Assembly: GCA_964538405.1 (NCBI GenBank) | Contig: CAZIET010000010.1 | Coordinates: 1 to 15,001 of the forward strand | Source: JAGVWT01 sp964538405 | GTDB lineage: Archaea; Nanobdellota; Nanobdellia; Pacearchaeales; GW2011-AR1 | DNA: 15,001 nt | Direction of reading: 5' to 3' | Shown: positions 12,528 through 15,001 of the stretch, one piece after another | Layout of the letters: the number at the start of each line of letters is the position of its first letter | How positions within the stretch are numbered: position 1 is the stretch's first letter | Made by a program: the position numbers and the translations under genes | Notes under the pieces: generated by a model | What the model was told of the DNA's origin: nothing | Seen by the model: only the letters and a program-made list of their open reading frames with translations | Database searches by the model: none

Positions 12528-12932
12528 TTATTCAGCAATAATCTTACCCTTCATGTACGGATGTGGAGCGCAATGATATTCATATGTTCCAATTTTGTTG
12601 AAAGTGTATGAAAACGTTCCCAATCTTGAGATAAGAGGGGAATCCAATTCGTTTCCTGTATCAGAAGTCACTGTGTGCATTGATGAATCCATATTTGTCC
12701 ATATAACCCTGTCACCAGCCTTTATTCTTAGTTCGCTTGTCTGAAATTCAAAGTTTTCTATTGCCACTTCATAGTCATCAACTACATTATCGTTTTCATT
12801 TGGAACTGCATTTGAATTATTTTGAACTATATTGACTGTATCATCAACCGTTTCATTTTGTGTCCAGAAATATGCTCCAACAACAGCGACAATCAGAATA
12901 ACTGCAATGGCAATAATTGTGCTAGTTTTCAT
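12528..12932 (-). CDS. Membrane-anchored cupredoxin (plastocyanin-like blue copper protein)
   Basis: This is a 134-residue protein with an N-terminal hydrophobic anchor (5-23, TIIAIAVILIVAVVGAYFW) and an Asn/Asp-rich linker to about residue 53. A cupredoxin domain of about 80 residues follows. All type 1 copper ligands are visible: His86 in MHTVTS, then Cys121, His124 and Met127 in YHCAPHPYMKG. Such proteins carry single electrons outside the membrane or bind copper. It lacks a lipobox Cys, so the anchor is probably an uncleaved helix. No oxidase or reductase partner is nearby, so its electron partner is unknown. ATG 12932 lies about 25 bases from a TTATAA box (12954-12959) and is probably leaderless. 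Confidence 0.9.
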   Translation of the reverse strand: MKTSTIIAIAVILIVAVVGAYFWTQNETVDDTVNIVQNNSNAVPNENDNVVDDYEVAIENFEFQTSELRIKAGDRVIWTNMDSSMHTVTSDTGNELDSPLISRLGTFSYTFNKIGTYEYHCAPHPYMKGKIIAE

Positions 12933-12951
12933 ATTCTTCCATGTTTCTTCG

Positions 12952-12963
12952 TATTATAAATTT
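12952..12963 (-). promoter_or_regulatory. TATA box of the cupredoxin gene
   Basis: AATTTATAATAC on the minus strand is centred about 25 bases before ATG 12932, in the divergent gap shared with the 13005 gene. Confidence 0.5.
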
Positions 12964-12973
12964 TTTGTCAAAA

Positions 12974-12984
12974 GTTTTTTATAG
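12974..12984 (+). promoter_or_regulatory. TATA box for the 13005-13349 gene
   Basis: GTTTTTTATAG is centred about 26 bases before ATG 13005. It picks that ATG over the out-of-frame ATG at 13001. Confidence 0.5.
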
Positions 12985-13004
12985 TTCCTTGGCTTGTTTT
13001 ATGC

Positions 13005-13349
13005 ATGGCATTTGGAGGGTTATTTTCGGGAACGACATTGCTTATTCTTGCGGCAATAATTGCATTGATATGGATTTTCCATGAAATGACAAGAGTAAAG
13101 CACAGAATCGTTATGGTTTTTATAATATTGTTGATTGTTGTCATGTATATCGGGGCTGCCTCGATTTTCAAGGAAAAAGAGGTTGATTTCAGCTCTATGG
13201 ATGGAATATCAGAAGCATCAAAGCTTTATTTTGCATGGATGGTTTCGGTTGGCAGCAATGTAAAGGAAATAACTGCCAATGCTATAAAGATGGATTGGAC
13301 AAATGTTGAGAAGCCCGTGAATAAGACTAAGAAGCAATTATTTGTCTAA
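13005..13349 (+). CDS. Two-span membrane protein, function unknown
   Basis: I cannot place this 114-residue protein in a family. A short Gly-rich start (MAFGGLFSG) leads into transmembrane helices at about 10-27 (TTLLILAAIIALIWIF) and 34-53 (RIVMVFIILLIVVMYIGAAS), with the basic turn HEMTRVKH between them. A soluble C-terminal part of about 60 residues follows (FSSMDGISEASKLYFAWM, ending in KPVNKTKKQLFV). The short basic inter-helix turn is probably cytosolic, which would place the tail outside; this is a positive-inside guess. It is divergent from the cupredoxin, with separate TATA boxes. Its last 12 bases overlap the convergent pentapeptide-repeat gene. Confidence 0.72.
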   Translation: MAFGGLFSGTTLLILAAIIALIWIFHEMTRVKHRIVMVFIILLIVVMYIGAASIFKEKEVDFSSMDGISEASKLYFAWMVSVGSNVKEITANAIKMDWTNVEKPVNKTKKQLFV

Positions 13350-14390
13350 TTTTCGTAGTTCATCTTCTGCAAGTTTCACCCATTGATTATATCTTATTAC
13401 TAAATCATGTTCTTCACCATAATCTTTTGTTAATTCTTTCAAGAAGTCTGGTAGCCTTCTGTTTAGATATTTCACCCCTGGCTTTTGTATTACAATTCTG
13501 TTTTTGAAGGAACTCTCGGGTTCTGCCTTTTGCGGGACTAGAATGGCTATGAAATCTTCACCATCTGCGAAATCTGTTTTGACGAATGCGATTCCTTGGG
13601 TTTCTTTAAATGTTGATCTCCTAATCATTTTAGCATCCCAGAAATTTGATCCTGTAAAATCTACCCCGGTAAGATTTCCACTGAAAGTGGTTCCATTTAA
13701 TTTTGCACTTCTTAAATTTGCTCCGGTAAGATTTGCTCCGCTAAAATTCGCCGCGCTGAGGTCTGCCCCTTCCAAAGTTGCCCCAGAAAGATTCGCTTCA
13801 GTCAAGGCTGCACCCGTCAAATCTGCTCTGCTAAATTTTGTCTCAACCATTCGTGCATATGAAAGGCTTGCTCTTCTAAGGTTTGCCCCAGAAAGATTCG
13901 CTTCGCTGAGGTTTGCCATTTTAAAATCTCCTTCGGCCAAAGTTGCCCCTTCCAAAGTTGCCCCAGAAAGATTCGCTTCAGCAGCACGTATATAGGGAAA
14001 ATATGCGTTTGAAGCGTTTAGCCCGATTAACGTTGTCCCCGTTATGTCCACAAGATTATTTCTCGCAACACTATCTTGATATTCTGAATTGGTTTCTCTC
14101 TCTAGTTTAAAAGGATTTCCCGAATAAGAACGATGTCTTTTAGATGCCTCTTCTATAATTTCCCATTCAGCCTGAGTGAAACCAGGATTATCAGGAACTA
14201 TAGATTCTAATTTAGGGTCTCTCTTTCTGAGGGTCTCATTCATGTAGTCCCAGTCAACAGCTTTCGTCAAATCAAGATTTTCTGGCGCTATCCTCCCTTG
14301 AAAATTTCCATTTCTTTTTAGTACCTTCCCTACGAATTCATCATTATCAAGAGGATAGACTTTGACTGGCTCTTCTGCAGGCGATTCCAT
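13338..14390 (-). CDS. Pentapeptide-repeat protein
   Basis: This is a 350-residue protein. About 130 central residues (near 110-245) are tandem A(N/D)LxG/x units: ANLSGATLEG, ANLSEANLSGANLRR, ADLTGAALTEANLSG, ADLSAANFSGANLTGANLRSAKL and VDFTGSNFWDAK. These fold into a right-handed four-sided beta helix. The 110-residue N-terminal part (with WDYMNETLRKRDPKLE and FTQAEWEIIEEASKRHR) and the last 90 residues (FKNRIVIQKPG, then a helical C-terminus) are not recognised. There is no signal peptide or span, so it should be cytosolic. Some pentapeptide proteins mimic DNA and guard gyrase, but nothing here shows that. A 38-base exact repeat within the gene (13764-13801 and 13944-13981) points to recent internal duplication. 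ATG 14390 is 26 bases from a TTATAA box and is probably leaderless. Confidence 0.9.
   Translation of the reverse strand: MESPAEEPVKVYPLDNDEFVGKVLKRNGNFQGRIAPENLDLTKAVDWDYMNETLRKRDPKLESIVPDNPGFTQAEWEIIEEASKRHRSYSGNPFKLERETNSEYQDSVARNNLVDITGTTLIGLNASNAYFPYIRAAEANLSGATLEGATLAEGDFKMANLSEANLSGANLRRASLSYARMVETKFSRADLTGAALTEANLSGATLEGADLSAANFSGANLTGANLRSAKLNGTTFSGNLTGVDFTGSNFWDAKMIRRSTFKETQGIAFVKTDFADGEDFIAILVPQKAEPESSFKNRIVIQKPGVKYLNRRLPDFLKELTKDYGEEHDLVIRYNQWVKLAEDELRKLDK
13764..13801. repeat. 38-base exact repeat inside the pentapeptide gene (copy 1)
   Basis: This is identical to 13944-13981 in the same orientation, 180 bases (60 codons) apart. It encodes EANLSGATLEGA in frame, so expansion or contraction by 60 residues would keep the reading frame. 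Confidence 0.9.
13944..13981. repeat. 38-base exact repeat inside the pentapeptide gene (copy 2)
   Basis: This is the second copy of the repeat at 13764-13801. The near match GCCCCAGAAAGATTCGCTTC also occurs at 13884-13903. Confidence 0.9.
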
Positions 14391-14410
14391 AAAAATTTTA
14401 TTGTGTTTTC

Positions 14411-14419
14411 CTTTATAAG
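14411..14419 (-). promoter_or_regulatory. TATA box of the pentapeptide gene
   Basis: CTTATAAAG on the minus strand is centred about 26 bases before ATG 14390, in the 39-base gap after the pyrC stop. Confidence 0.55.
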
Positions 14420-14429
14420 AATTATGGAA

Positions 14430-15001
14430 CTAAAAACCTAATTGTATTTCAATTTCCTTGTAAGGATTGAAAGGGTATTCATGCTTTCTATTAATCCTTG
14501 GCCTGTTTGTCTTTTCTATATTTATCCCGAATCTTTTCCTTGCATTCTCAAATGTCAAATCTCCTATCTGCTTTTCACTGAAGCCATTTTTTCTTAAATA
14601 TTCTGCAAACAAGTCCCACCATGGCAATCCCGGAATTCCCGACATGAATGGAGAGGAGATTTTTTCATTCAGGGCATGTGGAGCGTGATCTGTTTCTATG
14701 AAGTCGACTTTCCCTTCTCTCATCAGTTCAAGCATTCTTGTCCTAGATTGGGGGGCTCTTAAGGGAGGATTCATCTTCCACAAGATTCCGTCTTTTGTTC
14801 CCAACTGGTTCCAGTCAAAAATAAAGTGATGCGGGCAAACTCCGCATGAGATGTCTATTCCATTTTGCTTTGCCTCCGCAACAAGCATGACTGCTTCAGG
14901 AGTTGAAGTATGTGCAATATGCAGTTTTCCTTTGAAATTGTTTTCAACAGCCAAATTGGTTTGGTCTTTTACGGATTCCACTTCCGCTTTTTCCGGGCGT
15001 G
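14430..15001 (-). CDS. pyrC: Dihydroorotase, C-terminal part (5' partial)
   Basis: This is the last 190 or so residues of a class I dihydroorotase, the zinc enzyme that closes carbamoyl-aspartate to dihydroorotate in pyrimidine synthesis. The frame is open past the window edge; a GTG at 14981 is an internal Val codon, since RPEKAEVE, the usual family sequence, continues upstream. Visible motifs are LHIAHTST with a metal-binding His, ISCGVCPHH with another, MNPPLRAPQSR (substrate loop), DFIETDHAPH with the catalytic Asp, and GIPGLPWWDLF. The carboxylated Lys and the first HxH are outside the window. The C-terminal end (ENARKRFGI, then PFNPYKEIEIQLGF) is family-like. No other pyr gene is in the window. 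Confidence 0.93.
   Translation of the reverse strand, partial: RPEKAEVESVKDQTNLAVENNFKGKLHIAHTSTPEAVMLVAEAKQNGIDISCGVCPHHFIFDWNQLGTKDGILWKMNPPLRAPQSRTRMLELMREGKVDFIETDHAPHALNEKISSPFMSGIPGLPWWDLFAEYLRKNGFSEKQIGDLTFENARKRFGINIEKTNRPRINRKHEYPFNPYKEIEIQLGF

Noticed and set aside
12278..12538. 86-residue minus-strand frame across the tRNA region
   Set aside because: It runs through tRNA-Gln and into tRNA-Glu, so it is a chance open frame.
13764..13981. CRISPR-like repeats
   Set aside because: The repeats are in-frame parts of a pentapeptide-repeat coding sequence, with no regular spacer structure.
13504..13995. 163-residue plus-strand frame over the pentapeptide gene
   Set aside because: The repetitive composition simply mirrors the pentapeptide repeats on the other strand; there is no promoter.

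Overview
The window looks like a slice of a small, AT-rich archaeal chromosome, most likely from the DPANN group (Woesearchaeota/Pacearchaeota-like). This is inferred from the gene set and not from a marker tree. The archaeal signs are an archaeal-type DnaG primase, an intron-containing tRNA-Glu, archaeal-type Pcm and VapBC, and TATA boxes centred about 25-26 bases before most start codons, which implies leaderless mRNAs. Genes are tightly packed and several convergent pairs overlap at their ends.

Layout. 1-2501 (+): an SMC-type ATPase, cut at its 5' end, with a Rad50-like CPVC zinc hook where a hinge should be. 2498-5674: ordinary plus-strand genes (xth exonuclease III/AP endonuclease, pcm isoaspartyl methyltransferase, vapBC) alternate with three small minus-strand orphan genes (2498-2872, 3659-3985, 5390-5674) that look like diverged members of one undescribed family. 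5756-6901 (-): a secreted, C-terminally anchored surface protein. 7046-7522 (-): a C39/papain-like cysteine peptidase homologue. 7583-8704 (-): dnaG, with an unusually long structured leader and a Shine-Dalgarno. 8916-9182 (-): a small membrane protein. 9231-11264 (-): an XPD/DinG-like SF2 helicase. 11306-11740 (-): a small membrane-anchored HExxH zinc protein.

11784-12198 holds a 13-bp copy of the tRNA-Glu 3' end, a predicted 27-residue single-span microprotein and a two-span membrane protein, so it may be a tiny integrated segment. Next come tRNA-Glu(CUC) with a 124-nt intron, tRNA-Gln(UUG), a membrane-anchored cupredoxin, a two-span membrane protein (+), a pentapeptide-repeat protein (-) and the C-terminal part of dihydroorotase (-), which runs off the window.

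Functionally the window mixes chromosome maintenance (SMC, DnaG, helicase, exonuclease III), protein repair or proteolysis (Pcm, two peptidase-like proteins), cell-envelope proteins and pyrimidine synthesis. I see no single large operon: most genes carry their own promoter. No CRISPR array, insertion sequence, integrase, rRNA or replication origin was recognised. The longest stretch without a protein gene or tRNA is about 210 bases (8705-8915), and it is described as the dnaG leader.
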